24,223 nt of DNA from an uncultured Clostridia bacterium (GCA_947599995.1 CANQFW010000013.1:1-24223); one strand, 5' to 3'; positions 8,080 through 18,024 are shown, counted from the first letter of the stretch. The notes: generated by a model not told the origin, from the letters alone. Numbers and translations are program-made.

Positions 8080-8130
8080 TTTGGAAACAGATTTAAACAA
8101 TCATTTTTATAAATTTAATCTGTCTCCAAA
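8080..8130 (-). terminator. Probable terminator of ileS-rlmN
   Basis: On the minus strand TTTGGAGACAGATTAAA and TTTAAATCTGTTTCCAAA form a long, mostly A/T hairpin ten bases after the rlmN stop. It is followed by TTGCTATATTTTTAT, a weak T-rich tail. Confidence 0.5.
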
Positions 8131-8139
8131 CTACTACAA

Positions 8140-9171
8140 TTATTCAACTTCTGATAAATTTTTTCGCCTAAGTTGTCCACAAGCTGCATCAATATCAGAA
8201 CCTAATTCTCTTCTTACCGTTGCAATTATTCCATGTGCATTTAAATAATCTCTGAATTTTAAGATATTCTCGTTGGAACTTTTATCAAATTTTCCATTTT
8301 CAATTTTATTGATTGGAATTAAATTAACATGTGCAAGCATTCCATGAAGAAGCTCTACCAATCTTTTTGCGTCATCTAGATTATCATTATTGTTCTTTGC
8401 CAAAGCATATTCAAATGATACTCTTCTATTAGTTCTAGCAATGTAATCCTTGCATGCTTTAATTAATTCCTCAATGTTATACCTATTATTTACCGGCATC
8501 ATTTTGCTTCTTGTATCATCTGTTGTAGCATGTAAAGAAATCGAAAGTGTACATTGAATATTTTCATCTGCAAGCTGATAAATTTTTGGTACTATGCCAC
8601 TTGTAGAAACACTTATATGCCTTGCCCCGATATTTATTCCTTTTGGATTATTTATAATTCTAATAGCATTTACAACATTATCGTAATTATCTAAGGGTTC
8701 TCCAATTCCCATAAATACAACATTCGATATTTTAATATTCTCATCTCTTTCTACTGCTAAAAGCTGTTCAACAATCTCTCCTGATGTTAAATTTCTTGCA
8801 AATGCTATCCCTGTTGACGCGCAAAATTTGCATCCCATTTTGCAACCTATTTGTGATGAAACACATAAACTATATCCATGATGATATTTCATTAATACTG
8901 TTTCTATCGCATTTCCGTCTAATACGTCAAATAGGTATTTAATAGTACCATCAGAGGCTACCTGCTTTTTCAAAATTTTATATATACACATAGTATAGTT
9001 TTTCTTTAATTTTTCTCTTAATTCTAGAGATAAGTTTGTCATATCATCAAAGCTTTGAACTTTTTCTTTGTATATCCATCTAAATACCTGCTCTGCTCTG
9101 AATGACTTTTCTCCAATTTTTGTGAACTCCTTTTTTAGTTCTTCTATATTATAGTCTTTTATATTTTTCAT
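8140..9171 (-). CDS. rlmN: Dual-specificity RNA methyltransferase RlmN
   Basis: RlmN is a radical SAM enzyme that methylates C2 of A2503 in 23S rRNA and A37 in some tRNAs. The 343-residue protein has the radical SAM cluster C110-x3-C114-x2-C117 (CKMGCKFC). It also has Cys103, at the position of the methylene-bearing Cys118 of E. coli RlmN, and the second catalytic cysteine in DAACGQL (Cys331). GIGEPLDNYDNV and the terminal VRRELGSDIDAACGQL are family hallmarks. The ATG at 9171 has GAAGGAAG just upstream. It starts 36 bases after ileS on the same strand with no terminator between, so it is probably co-transcribed. Confidence 0.97.
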   Translation of the reverse strand: MKNIKDYNIEELKKEFTKIGEKSFRAEQVFRWIYKEKVQSFDDMTNLSLELREKLKKNYTMCIYKILKKQVASDGTIKYLFDVLDGNAIETVLMKYHHGYSLCVSSQIGCKMGCKFCASTGIAFARNLTSGEIVEQLLAVERDENIKISNVVFMGIGEPLDNYDNVVNAIRIINNPKGINIGARHISVSTSGIVPKIYQLADENIQCTLSISLHATTDDTRSKMMPVNNRYNIEELIKACKDYIARTNRRVSFEYALAKNNNDNLDDAKRLVELLHGMLAHVNLIPINKIENGKFDKSSNENILKFRDYLNAHGIIATVRRELGSDIDAACGQLRRKNLSEVE

Positions 9172-9207
9172 ATAGTACTTCCTTCAAATAATTTTTATTT
9201 ATCATAA

Positions 9208-12200
9208 TTACCTTTGTACATCCATCCATGTTTTCTCCCCGTTTAGAGAAACTTCCTCTGCAGTCTCGGTTTTTTCATCATAAATAATTTTATTAGTTAA
9301 AGTATCATGTTTTATTGTATTTTCAAATTTTTTAACAATCTTTTCAACATATTCATTACCATAAATAAATAAATTAATTCTATCTAAAACTTCGAAACCT
9401 CTATCTTTCCTCATATTTTGAACCTTAGATAACACCTCTCGAAGCATTCCTTCTTCTCTTAACTCTTCTGTTATAGTGGTTTCTATTACAACACCAATTT
9501 CTCCGCTTCCACTAAATGCAAATCCTTCTTTTCCTTGCATTGTAATTAAAAGATTTTCTGAAAATAGTTCTATTTGTTCATCTCCTATTTGAATATACTC
9601 TGTTCCACCGTTTTGAACTTTTACAGCTAAATCCATCTGATTAAGCTTTGCTATTTCTTCTTTTATACGTGGAATTAGCTTTCCATATTTTTTACCAAGT
9701 ACAGGAAGATTTGGCTTTACTTCAAAATGTACATAATCCTTCATATCTGCACCTAATACTACTTTTTTAACATTTAATTCCTCCTTAACAATGTCGCTAT
9801 AGTATTCAGGAAGACTTCTTACTGAAATTAACATTTCAGATAATGGTTGTCTATTCTTGATATTTACAGAATTTCTAGCACTTCTTCCAATTTTTACTAT
9901 CTTATAAGCTAAATCCATTTCTTCTTCTAATTTGCTATCTATGTTTTGTTCCTCTACTTCAGGCCATGAGCATAAATGCACACTTTCTGGTGCGGAAGAA
10001 TCTAATCCCACTACTAGGTTTTGATAAATTTCATCTGTAATAAATGGTACATAAGGTGCTGAAATTTTTACAAGTTTTACAAGTACTTCATATAATGTTA
10101 CATAAGCCCCTATTTTGTCATCTGTTAATTCTTGTGACCAAAATCTTTCTCTATTTCTTCTTACATACCAGTTTGATAAACTGTCTGTAAATTCTTCTAT
10201 TTCTATTGCTGATGATGTTATATCATATTTTTCAAGTTTTTCATCAATATCTTTTACTAGTGTATTTAACTTAGAAATAATCCATTTATCCATTACATTT
10301 TCAGATTTAAAATTAGAATACTCTAATGGATTAAATTTATCAATTTCAGCATATAGAACATAGAATGAATACACATTCCATAGTGTTGATAAAAATCCTC
10401 TTTGTGTTTCCTGTACATTTTCTAAAGATAATCTTGTTGGAAGCCATGGTGCAGAGCATGTATAAAAATGCCATCTTGTTGCATCTGCTCCTACTGAATC
10501 TAAAAGTAAGAATGGATCAACTCCGTTTTTCTTTGATTTAGACATCTTTTGTCCTTTTCCATCTAGAACGTGTCCTAATACTATACAGTTTTCAAATGGT
10601 GTTTTATCAAATAATGCTGTTCCTAAAGCTGTCAATGTATAGAACCATCCTCTTGTTTGATCTATAGCTTCAGAAATAAATCCTGCTGGAAATTGTTTTT
10701 CAAATTCTTCTTTATTCTCAAATGGATAATGTAATTGTGCAAATGGCATAGAACCAGAATCAAACCACACGTCTATTACTTCTTTATACCTTTGCATTTC
10801 TTTACCACATTTTGAGCATTTTAGATGAACATTATCTATATATGGTTTATGTAATTCGATATCATCTGGGCAATTTACGGCTTTTTCTTTAAGTTCAGAA
10901 AGTGAACCTATACATTCTTGATGGCCACATTCACATTTCCATATTGGAAGTGGAGTTCCCCAGTATCTGTCTCTTGAAATCCCCCAATCTATAACATTTT
11001 CTAAGAATTTTCCAAATCTACCTGTTTTTATTGTCTCAGGGTACCAATTTACTTTGTTATTATTAGATATCAATCTGTCCCTTAAACTTGTCATTTTTAC
11101 AAACCAGCTCTCTTTAGGATAATACAAAAGTGCTGTATCGCATCTCCAACAATGTGGGTATGAGTGTTGATGTTTTTCCTTTCTAAATAATTTATTTTCT
11201 TTAGCTAACCATTTACATATATCTTCATTACAATCTCTTACAAATCTTCCTGCCCAAGGCTCAACTTCCTTTACAAATTTTCCTGTTTTATCAACCAAAT
11301 TTACAAATGTAATTCCATTTTGTTTAGACACAAGACTATCATCTTCACCATAAGCTGGTGCAATATGTACAATTCCTGTACCATCTTCCAAATTAACATA
11401 ATCTCCATGGATTACTTCAAATGCTTTCCCATCTACATTTGCAAAAGGCATTAATTGCTCATATTTGGTACCTAATAGTTCCTTTCCTTTAAATTCTTTT
11501 AATACTTCATATTGTGTTTCTTTTAATACTGAAGCTATAAGATCTTTTGCTAAAATATAATTTTCATATTTTGGGCTATCTTCTTCTCCAACATTACATT
11601 TAACTAACACATATGTATATGACTTATTTATACATAAGGCTAAATTTGATGGAAGTGTCCATGGTGTTGTCGTCCATGCTAAAATATATGTATCTTTATC
11701 AAATCCTTGATTTTCAAGCACTTTAAATTTTGCAACACATGTTAAATCTTTCACGTCTTTATATCCCTGTGCAACTTCGTGTGAAGAAAGAGCTGTTCCA
11801 CATCTTGGACAATATGGCATAACTTTATGGCCTTCATATAATAATCCTTTATTCCATAGTTCCTTTATGCACCACCAAATTGACTCAATATATTCATTAT
11901 GATATGTAACATAAGGGTTATCCATGTCTACCCAATATCCAACTTGGTTCGTCATTTTTCTCCATGCATCGACATATTTGAAAACACTATCTTTGCATTC
12001 TTTTACAAACTTTTCGACCCCATATTCTTCTATTTGTTGCTTTCCAGAAATGCCAAGTTTTTTTTCTATTTCAAGCTCTACTGGTAACCCTTGAGTATCC
12101 CATCCAGCCTTACGTGGTACGTAGTATCCTTTCATAACTTTATATCTTGGAATTATGTCTTTTATTACTCTCGTTTCAATGTGACCTACATGTGGCATTC

Positions 12201-12357
12201 CATTTGCTGTTGGTGGTCCATCATAAAAAACAAAATATTTTTTTCCTTTGTTTTTATCTAAGTTCTTTTTTATTATTCCCTTTTCTTCCCATCTCTTTGC
12301 AACTTCTTGCTCCATTTTTACAAAACTGTTTTCTGGTAATTCTACTTTTTTGTACAT
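9208..12357 (-). CDS. ileS: Isoleucine-tRNA ligase, long eukaryote-like (type 2) form
   Basis: This class I synthetase charges tRNA(Ile) and edits valine. The 1,049-residue length and the sequence around the signature motifs (ANGMPHVGHIETRVIKD, with HVGH at 56-59; KMSKSKKNG at 604-612) fit the type 2 IleRS group shared with eukaryotes rather than the shorter bacterial type 1. Cysteine clusters YCPRCGTALSSHE, CECGHQEC and CSKCGK suggest zinc sites. The CP1 editing domain lies between the motifs. The ATG at 12357 has AAAGGAGGA upstream. It is preceded by a T-box leader and its own promoter. Type 2 enzymes are generally much less sensitive to mupirocin; this is family knowledge, not shown here. 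No CGG codon was found in 1,049 codons. Confidence 0.97.
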   Translation of the reverse strand: MYKKVELPENSFVKMEQEVAKRWEEKGIIKKNLDKNKGKKYFVFYDGPPTANGMPHVGHIETRVIKDIIPRYKVMKGYYVPRKAGWDTQGLPVELEIEKKLGISGKQQIEEYGVEKFVKECKDSVFKYVDAWRKMTNQVGYWVDMDNPYVTYHNEYIESIWWCIKELWNKGLLYEGHKVMPYCPRCGTALSSHEVAQGYKDVKDLTCVAKFKVLENQGFDKDTYILAWTTTPWTLPSNLALCINKSYTYVLVKCNVGEEDSPKYENYILAKDLIASVLKETQYEVLKEFKGKELLGTKYEQLMPFANVDGKAFEVIHGDYVNLEDGTGIVHIAPAYGEDDSLVSKQNGITFVNLVDKTGKFVKEVEPWAGRFVRDCNEDICKWLAKENKLFRKEKHQHSYPHCWRCDTALLYYPKESWFVKMTSLRDRLISNNNKVNWYPETIKTGRFGKFLENVIDWGISRDRYWGTPLPIWKCECGHQECIGSLSELKEKAVNCPDDIELHKPYIDNVHLKCSKCGKEMQRYKEVIDVWFDSGSMPFAQLHYPFENKEEFEKQFPAGFISEAIDQTRGWFYTLTALGTALFDKTPFENCIVLGHVLDGKGQKMSKSKKNGVDPFLLLDSVGADATRWHFYTCSAPWLPTRLSLENVQETQRGFLSTLWNVYSFYVLYAEIDKFNPLEYSNFKSENVMDKWIISKLNTLVKDIDEKLEKYDITSSAIEIEEFTDSLSNWYVRRNRERFWSQELTDDKIGAYVTLYEVLVKLVKISAPYVPFITDEIYQNLVVGLDSSAPESVHLCSWPEVEEQNIDSKLEEEMDLAYKIVKIGRSARNSVNIKNRQPLSEMLISVRSLPEYYSDIVKEELNVKKVVLGADMKDYVHFEVKPNLPVLGKKYGKLIPRIKEEIAKLNQMDLAVKVQNGGTEYIQIGDEQIELFSENLLITMQGKEGFAFSGSGEIGVVIETTITEELREEGMLREVLSKVQNMRKDRGFEVLDRINLFIYGNEYVEKIVKKFENTIKHDTLTNKIIYDEKTETAEEVSLNGEKTWMDVQR

Positions 12358-12415
12358 TTTTATTCCTCCTTTATTTTTTATTTTTAATTTTTTTAACTTT
12401 TATTTTACCTCCTAT

Positions 12416-12823
12416 AAAAAAGCCATTTCATCCAAATTTTAGGACGAAATGGCTTTTTCCGCGGTACCACCTAAGTTAGTAACCTCTATTAAAATCTAAG
12501 TGTTTCTTATTTACAAAATTTATATTTTACTTTAAACATATAATTAACTCTTTGTTACTCTCTCTTTGTCTTTAACGCAGACTCTACGACAAATCTTAAT
12601 TTTAAATATTTTTATATTATTAAAATCCGTTTAATAATATATTTAATTTCAGAATTGCAACTTTAAGGTGATAATTAAGTTATAATTTATTTAACAATTT
12701 ACATATAACTTATGGCCTTAAGCCAAAATAATTTTTACTTACCTTTCTTTCAGCTTATGAAAGGCTCTCTGGAAGTTATTGAATTATTTATGTTGTCCTT
12801 AAGTATCGTTTTTGAATATTATA
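12416..12823 (-). promoter_or_regulatory. T-box leader of ileS
   Basis: This fills the roughly 500-base gap before ileS. On the minus strand the T-box core AGGTGGTACCGCGG (12472-12459) precedes a terminator hairpin GCCATTTCGTCC...GGATGAAATGGC followed by TTTTTT (12456-12416). A Stem I candidate lies at about 12805-12715: CTTAAG arms close it, with an AGAGAG bulge (12770-12765) and a CCTTTC/GAAAGG distal stem. An ATT triplet, an isoleucine codon, lies in the 3' side of Stem I, but I cannot fix the specifier base by base. Uncharged tRNA(Ile) would favour the antiterminator. Confidence 0.93.
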
Positions 12824-12829
12824 CATATA

Positions 12830-12858
12830 ATAATATCACTTTTTTATTATTTATGCAA
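12830..12858 (-). promoter_or_regulatory. Promoter of the ileS T-box leader
   Basis: Minus strand: TTGCAT (12858-12853), 17 bases, TATTAT (12835-12830), with a start expected near 12823. It sits directly after the addA stop, so ileS-rlmN is independent of addA. Confidence 0.7.
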
Positions 12859-12864
12859 TAGTTT

Positions 12865-15800
12865 TTATTTTTTTATTTCAATAGTCTTCCCCAAAACAAC
12901 TGAATAAATAAAAATTTTATCTACCTTTCTACTAAGTGCACTCTCCAAAGCATTGCAATATAAATAAAGCTGATCTTTATGCCTATCTTCTAAAATCTGT
13001 TCTTCTCCTTCTCTTATAAAATCTGTTTTATAATCTAAAAGAATCAATTTATCATTTTTGTCTATATAATATAAATCAATAATTCCTTGAGCTAATATCA
13101 TATCATCTGCTTTCACATCAGTAACCATGCTCGCCTCTACATTTATATAAAAAGCTTCTTCTTTATGAATCTCTTTAGCAAATTTTAAATCTTTAAATAC
13201 ATCTGACTTAGTAAATCTAAAAATATCCATTGCATTTATGCTCTGTGTTTCTCTCTCAGTGATAATTTTCTTAACACATAATCTATTAATCAGTTCTTTA
13301 ACATCATCTAAAGTATAATCTCTTGAAAAATCTAAGTTTTTCATGCACAAATGCACCAAAGTTCCCTTTTTGGCAGGTGATATTTTTTCTTCTTCAGTTC
13401 CTGTAAGAAACTTAGGTAAATCAAGCTTAAAATCTTCATTTTCAATTTCTTGCAATGGTTTATTTTCTTTCAAAACATCTTTATGAACAATTGCTGTAAT
13501 AGACGTTTTAGTAGGTATTTCTACAGAATGTAAATAAGGATATTTGTAACTTAAAATATTTCTTATTTTTTCTACATCATTTTCATTAACTGTTTGCAAG
13601 CACTCCGAAATTAAAGCTTGTATATCAACTTTTTCTTTTTCTTCTTCTTCTTTTACACCAAGTAAATCTTGTTTTTTAAAGATATTCAAAGTAGAATATT
13701 CCTTAATCTCATTTTCATTATATAAATAAACAAGCAATATCCAATCTAAATATTTTTTATATTTTTTTAATAGAACTGAATTGATTTTTTCTCCTTCTTT
13801 TTTATACATATTTATTAGATTTTTCATTTCTTCCAATTCATCACTATAATTTTTTGAGATGCCAGTAACAAATATTTTTTCCTTGGCTCTTGTAAGTGCT
13901 ACATATAAAATCCTCATCTCTTCAGATAACGTTTCTTCATACAATTTATTTTTTAAAGCCATTTTGCTTAAAGTATCATATTTTATCTGCATATCATAGT
14001 CAATATATTTCACACCTATTCCTAAATCCTGATGTAGTAAAATATCATTATTTAAATCCATTAAATTAAATCCTGTTCCAGTACCAGATATAAAGACAAT
14101 AGGAAATTCCAATCCCTTACTCTTGTGTATACTCATTATTCTTACGACATCTTCATTTTCTCCTATTAACTTTGCTGCCCCTAAATCTCCACTACTTGAA
14201 GAAATTTTTTCTATGAAATTTATAAAATTAAATAACCCTTTAAAACTAATAGATTCATATTGTTTAGCCCTTTCGAATAGCATTTGAAGATTGGCTTTTC
14301 TTAAACCGCCCATTTGGCAATAGCTCCACATAATTTAAAAATCCTGTATCTTCATAAATGTTCCAAATAAGCTCATCTATAGTTGTGTAGTTTTTTTCTT
14401 TTCTCCATTTATTTAGTTTATATAAAAATTCTTCTATTTTTTTACTTAACGTATTTCTAACATTCATCTTTGCCTTCAACATTGATGTATAAAAATCTTC
14501 ATATCCTCCATGAAGTCTAATTTCAAGCAAGTCATTATCTGTAAATTTACCGATGCTAGAACGCATAACCATAACCAAAGGAATATCTTGCATGGGGTTG
14601 TCTATAATCTTAAGCAAAGACATTATGGTCTTTATTTCATATGAATCTAAATACTGGCTAGATGTGTCCGAAAACACTGGTATCTCATATTTTACAAGTT
14701 GTTTTTCAAATATAGGAGCCTTAAGCTTAGTTGAACGAAGTAAAATTACAATGTCTTTATATTTTATATCTCGATAAGCTTGTTTTTTATTATCATAAAT
14801 TTGAAATTTATTTTCTATTAGATTCTTTATCTTTTTTGATACAAACCTTGCTTCAAGTTCAACATCTTCTACTTTTTCTACATCGTCTTTTTCCTCGTCT
14901 TCATTATCTTCTTCTTTAATATCTTCTTTATAGCAGTCGTTTTTTTCCTTTGAAACCTCTGCAACATCTATTATATCTATTTCTGTTTTTAGATCTTCGT
15001 TACTTTCTCCATAACTTGCGGCTAAATTTAGATATTCCTCTTTACAATAATCAATATCTCCCAAATTTTCACTCATTATATTTTGAAATATTATATTTGT
15101 GAAATCTAGCACATTTTTTCTACTTCTAAAATTTTTAAATAATTGAATTTTTAATCCACTGTTGTCATCTATAGTTTTAATACTATTTAATCCCTCTTTT
15201 GGTACTAAATTATAACATTTATATTTACTTAAAAATAATTCCGGCATAGCTTGTCTAAATTTATAAATGCTCTGCTTTACATCTCCTACCATAAAAATGT
15301 TATGCCCATTTGATACTGCTGTTAGAATATATTCTTGAACTAAATTGCTATCTTGATATTCATCTATAGCTATTTCAGCAAATTTATTTGTATACATTTT
15401 TGCTACATCAGTTTTTTCTAATTTTCCGTTATCTTGCTTTACCAAAATCTTTAATGCTAAATGCTCTATGTCACTAAAATCCAAAATGTTTTTTTCTTTT
15501 TTCTTCATAAAAAGTTTTTCATCAAATTCTAAAATTAAATCCTTCAGATTAGATAAAACATAATACATGTCTAAAATATCTTTATTCGCTTCCTCGGAAT
15601 TGGATGTAAATATTTTATCTATTTTTTTCTTTAGTTTCTTCTTTATCTCATCTCTAATTTCCTTTGCCTTTTCCTTTGTTTCTGATAAAATTTTATTATT
15701 TGGCCATCTATCAAACTCTATTGATCTTGCGCATAAATAAGATTTATCCCATGAATCTAGATTTTCATAAAGTAACTCTAATTGTGATATATCCTTTTTT

Positions 15801-16558
15801 AAAATTTTAACAAATTTTTCTAAATCCTTATCTACAGATAATTTTAAGTATTCAGATTTTAATTTCGCTAAGTCATCTATCAGCTCTTCTTTCATCTCTT
15901 TTAATAAAAGTTCTCCCCATACAGTTTCTGAAAAATCCCTTGATATATCTTTTATATTAAATTTCTCTATCTGATTTTCTATCCATTCCTTTGGAAATGG
16001 ACTTGCTTCTATATATGTATAAATTTTAAAAATAAGATCTTTAAGTGGAAAATCGTCTCTATAACTTGTATATGTTTTAATTAATTTTTCAAAGTTCTCG
16101 TCTTTAGACTCATATTTCTCTTCAAATAATTCTTCTATAACTTCTTGCTTTAGAAGCTCTATTTCTGAAGTATCTACAATTTTAAAATTTGGTGATATAT
16201 CTAACTCATAGAAATTATTTCTTATTACATCTAGACAAAATGAATCTATTGTACATATACTAGCCCTATTTAAAAGCATTATCTGTTTTTGCAATTTATC
16301 TTGCTCTTCTTGAGAAATTGTTTTATCTTGCTGTTCATATATAGCTTTTAATATTCTTTCACGCATTTCTGCAGCAGCTGCATTTGTGAAAGTCACTACT
16401 AAAAGTCTATCTATATCTATATTTTCATTTACTATCTTGTTTATTATTCTTTCTACTAAAACTGCTGTTTTCCCGCTTCCTGCTGCAGCTGCTACTAGTA
16501 TATTTTTATCTTTTAGATAAATTGCATTTTGTTGTTCTCTCGTCCACTTCATATTCAA
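12865..16558 (-). CDS. addA: AddA helicase-nuclease subunit (RexA), frame change at CGG
   Basis: AddA is the UvrD-like helicase with a RecB-type nuclease that works with AddB in double-strand-break repair. From ATG 16558: Walker A AAAAGSGKT (about 23-31), ASICTIDSFC, Walker B AIDEYQDSN (about 400), VGDVKQSIYKFRQA, then ...YVELLPNG at codon 750. The starting frame then reads a nonsense tail and stops at 14264. Omitting the C of the CGG at 14308-14306 gives PNGGLRKANLQMLFERAKQ, the conserved AddA motif. The frame continues with VVRIMSIHKSKGLEFPIVF and LYVALTRAKEK to the nuclease motif GIIDLYY...LLDYKTDF, ending at 12865. The restored length of 1,230 residues is close to B. subtilis AddA (about 1,230). 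The 3' piece has no ribosome-binding site. All key motifs survive, which argues against decay. No addB is in the window; a 53-codon ORF precedes it in the same transcript. Confidence 0.92.
14306..14308 (-). other. CGG codon at the addA frame change
   Basis: Minus-strand context GGG CGG TTT. In frame, a stop follows 14 codons later. Skipping the C at 14308 gives GGG GGT TTA and joins LLPNG to GLRKANLQ. Here a P-site tRNA(Gly) could also re-pair from GGG to GGC. Confidence 0.78.
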
Positions 16559-16578
16559 TCTCCTCGTATAATATTTTT

Positions 16579-16740
16579 TTATACTTCGATAATAATATCT
16601 ACTCCCTCGAAAATTATGCTTTTATACTGTAAATTTTTTATTTCTTCTGGTGCTTCTTCTGATTTCCCGCTATAAATTTCATTTCCTTCTTTTATTACTT
16701 TTATATTTAATAATCTAATATCTGACACTTTTAGGTACAT
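16579..16740 (-). CDS. Small unrecognised protein (53 aa) upstream of addA
   Basis: An ORF of 53 codons plus stop, starting MYLKVSDIRLLNIKVIKEGN and ending EGVDIIIEV. The ATG at 16740 has AAGAAGG at good spacing, a consensus promoter lies immediately upstream, and the stop is 20 bases before addA. That supports a translated leader gene of the addA transcript. The protein is acidic, with alternating hydrophobic residues that suggest a small beta fold; no membrane segment or known domain is seen. addB usually occupies this place in Firmicutes, and this is far too short to be AddB. Confidence 0.72.
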   Translation of the reverse strand: MYLKVSDIRLLNIKVIKEGNEIYSGKSEEAPEEIKNLQYKSIIFEGVDIIIEV

Positions 16741-16764
16741 TATTTTCCTTCTTTCTATTTTTTT

Positions 16765-16793
16765 ATTATATTATTTTTCTTTCTATTTTTCAA
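16765..16793 (-). promoter_or_regulatory. Promoter of the small ORF-addA unit
   Basis: Minus strand: TTGAAA (16793-16788), 17 bases, TATAAT (16770-16765). The start is expected near 16758, giving a leader of only about 17 bases before the ATG at 16740. Confidence 0.82.
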
Positions 16794-16848
16794 TAATTAA
16801 TTTATTTTTCATCTTATAATATTATCTCGACTAATTCATACGAATTTC

Positions 16849-16935
16849 AAAATAGTCCATATTAATAATGTTAAGTATTTGATATAACCTCTCAAAAGAG
16901 ATTAGACACTTAAACATATTAATATAGACTATTTT
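16849..16935. repeat. 87-bp imperfect palindrome
   Basis: The left arm begins AAAATAGTCCATATTAATAA and the right arm ends TTAATATAGACTATTTT. The outer roughly 28 bases of each arm are nearly complementary, and the centre is TCTC-AAAA-GAGA. It starts 27 bases beyond the stop of the 334-codon gene and could be its transcript 3' end, but no T-run follows on either strand. I see no target-site duplication. Confidence 0.7.
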
Positions 16936-16961
16936 AAACTTATATACATAACAAAAAATTT

Positions 16962-17966
16962 CTATCTATCTAATTCATCATCTTCCTCAATTTCTAAATT
17001 AATAGCATTTTCTAGATATTCATCTATAGAAATATATGGGTTATCGTATTCTGCATATTCTTCATTGTAAACACCATCTAGAATAACTGGTGATAACTCC
17101 CCATACATATCATATACGTACGTAGTATATTTTTTCTTCATAAACTTCTGTGCCTCTTCATCTATTACACCATCTTTAATTATAGGAGCTTCATCACATA
17201 CAAGTCTTCCTCCTTTGTTAACATAACATCTGTCGGAAATAAGATCCATTACCTCATCTATAGATGATCTTATAATATTAATTTCGTTTACTCTATTAAT
17301 ATTCTCATATTCCATTTTTTTATCTATACTCGCTGCTGCATCAATAGCCTGAAGTAATTGAATTGGTATTTGTCCATTTTCGTATATAGTTTTTCCATTA
17401 ACGTCTATCGTTTTCTTCCCTTCTTTATATGAATAGACCTCTATTGTTTTGTTATCACCAACAAATAATCTTATTTTTGAATGTATTGCCTCTATTTCTG
17501 CATCGTGTGCTTCCTTATATATTTCAATCAGCCTGTAATTACTTATATTTTTTATATTTTCTTCTGAGATCTCGTCTTTTAATCTACATAGCTTTTCTAC
17601 TATTTCTGGCTTTACTCCAGTATTCTTTACAGTATCTTCTAGGCCAACTGTTTCTAACCAATCATTATAATTTACTTTCTCTTGATTATTATTCAAATAA
17701 CTATATGCTGACATTCCTGCTATTGCTGCCAATATAGTGCTTGTTCCCACGATTAATGTCTTGTTTTTTTTCTTTTTTTTGGCTTTTGCATGTGATGTTG
17801 TTCTTGCTTTTTGATTTGGACTTTTATTTGGTCTTTGCTTTGAGCTTTGATTTGGTCTTTGATTTGGTCTGGGTTTCGATTTTGTATCTGTTACCTCTAT
17901 TCTTTTATTTTTTTCTCTATATTCTAAACTCTTTTTAAATTCTTTAGATTTTGAACTACTTCCCAT
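16962..17966 (-). CDS. Unrecognised single-pass membrane protein with a basic P/N/Q-rich head
   Basis: I do not recognise this 334-residue protein. Residues 1-67 are Lys/Arg-rich and low in complexity, with PNQ-type repeats (PNQRPNQSSKQRPNKSPNQ, about 34-52). A single membrane helix follows (LIVGTSTILAAIAGMSAYSY, about 70-89), then an acidic outer domain of about 245 residues ending in EIEEDDELDR. Topology is probably N-in, C-out. The ATG at 17966 follows AGGGGGG at about five bases. It has its own promoter and stands alone between inverted repeat and divergent gene. A cell-envelope or sporulation role is conceivable but not supported by any motif. Confidence 0.85.
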   Translation of the reverse strand: MGSSSKSKEFKKSLEYREKNKRIEVTDTKSKPRPNQRPNQSSKQRPNKSPNQKARTTSHAKAKKKKKNKTLIVGTSTILAAIAGMSAYSYLNNNQEKVNYNDWLETVGLEDTVKNTGVKPEIVEKLCRLKDEISEENIKNISNYRLIEIYKEAHDAEIEAIHSKIRLFVGDNKTIEVYSYKEGKKTIDVNGKTIYENGQIPIQLLQAIDAAASIDKKMEYENINRVNEINIIRSSIDEVMDLISDRCYVNKGGRLVCDEAPIIKDGVIDEEAQKFMKKKYTTYVYDMYGELSPVILDGVYNEEYAEYDNPYISIDEYLENAINLEIEEDDELDR

Positions 17967-18024
17967 ATTTCCCCCCTATATCTTTATTTAAAAATTTCAT
18001 TTCTCTCACATATCATATAGTTAT

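Noticed and set aside
4186..14308. Plain sequencing or assembly errors as the whole explanation of the three frame changes
   Set aside because: Not fully excluded without reads, but errors should not fall three times on the same codon that is otherwise nearly absent, always as a C before GG, and none of the sites is in a homopolymer longer than three or four bases.
12865..14331. A separate helicase or nuclease gene starting at 14331
   Set aside because: It overlaps the upstream AddA piece and lacks a start signal, and the two together make one full-length AddA.
16849..16935. The palindrome as an insertion-sequence remnant
   Set aside because: No transposase fragment, no target duplication and no second copy in the window; kept only as an inverted repeat.
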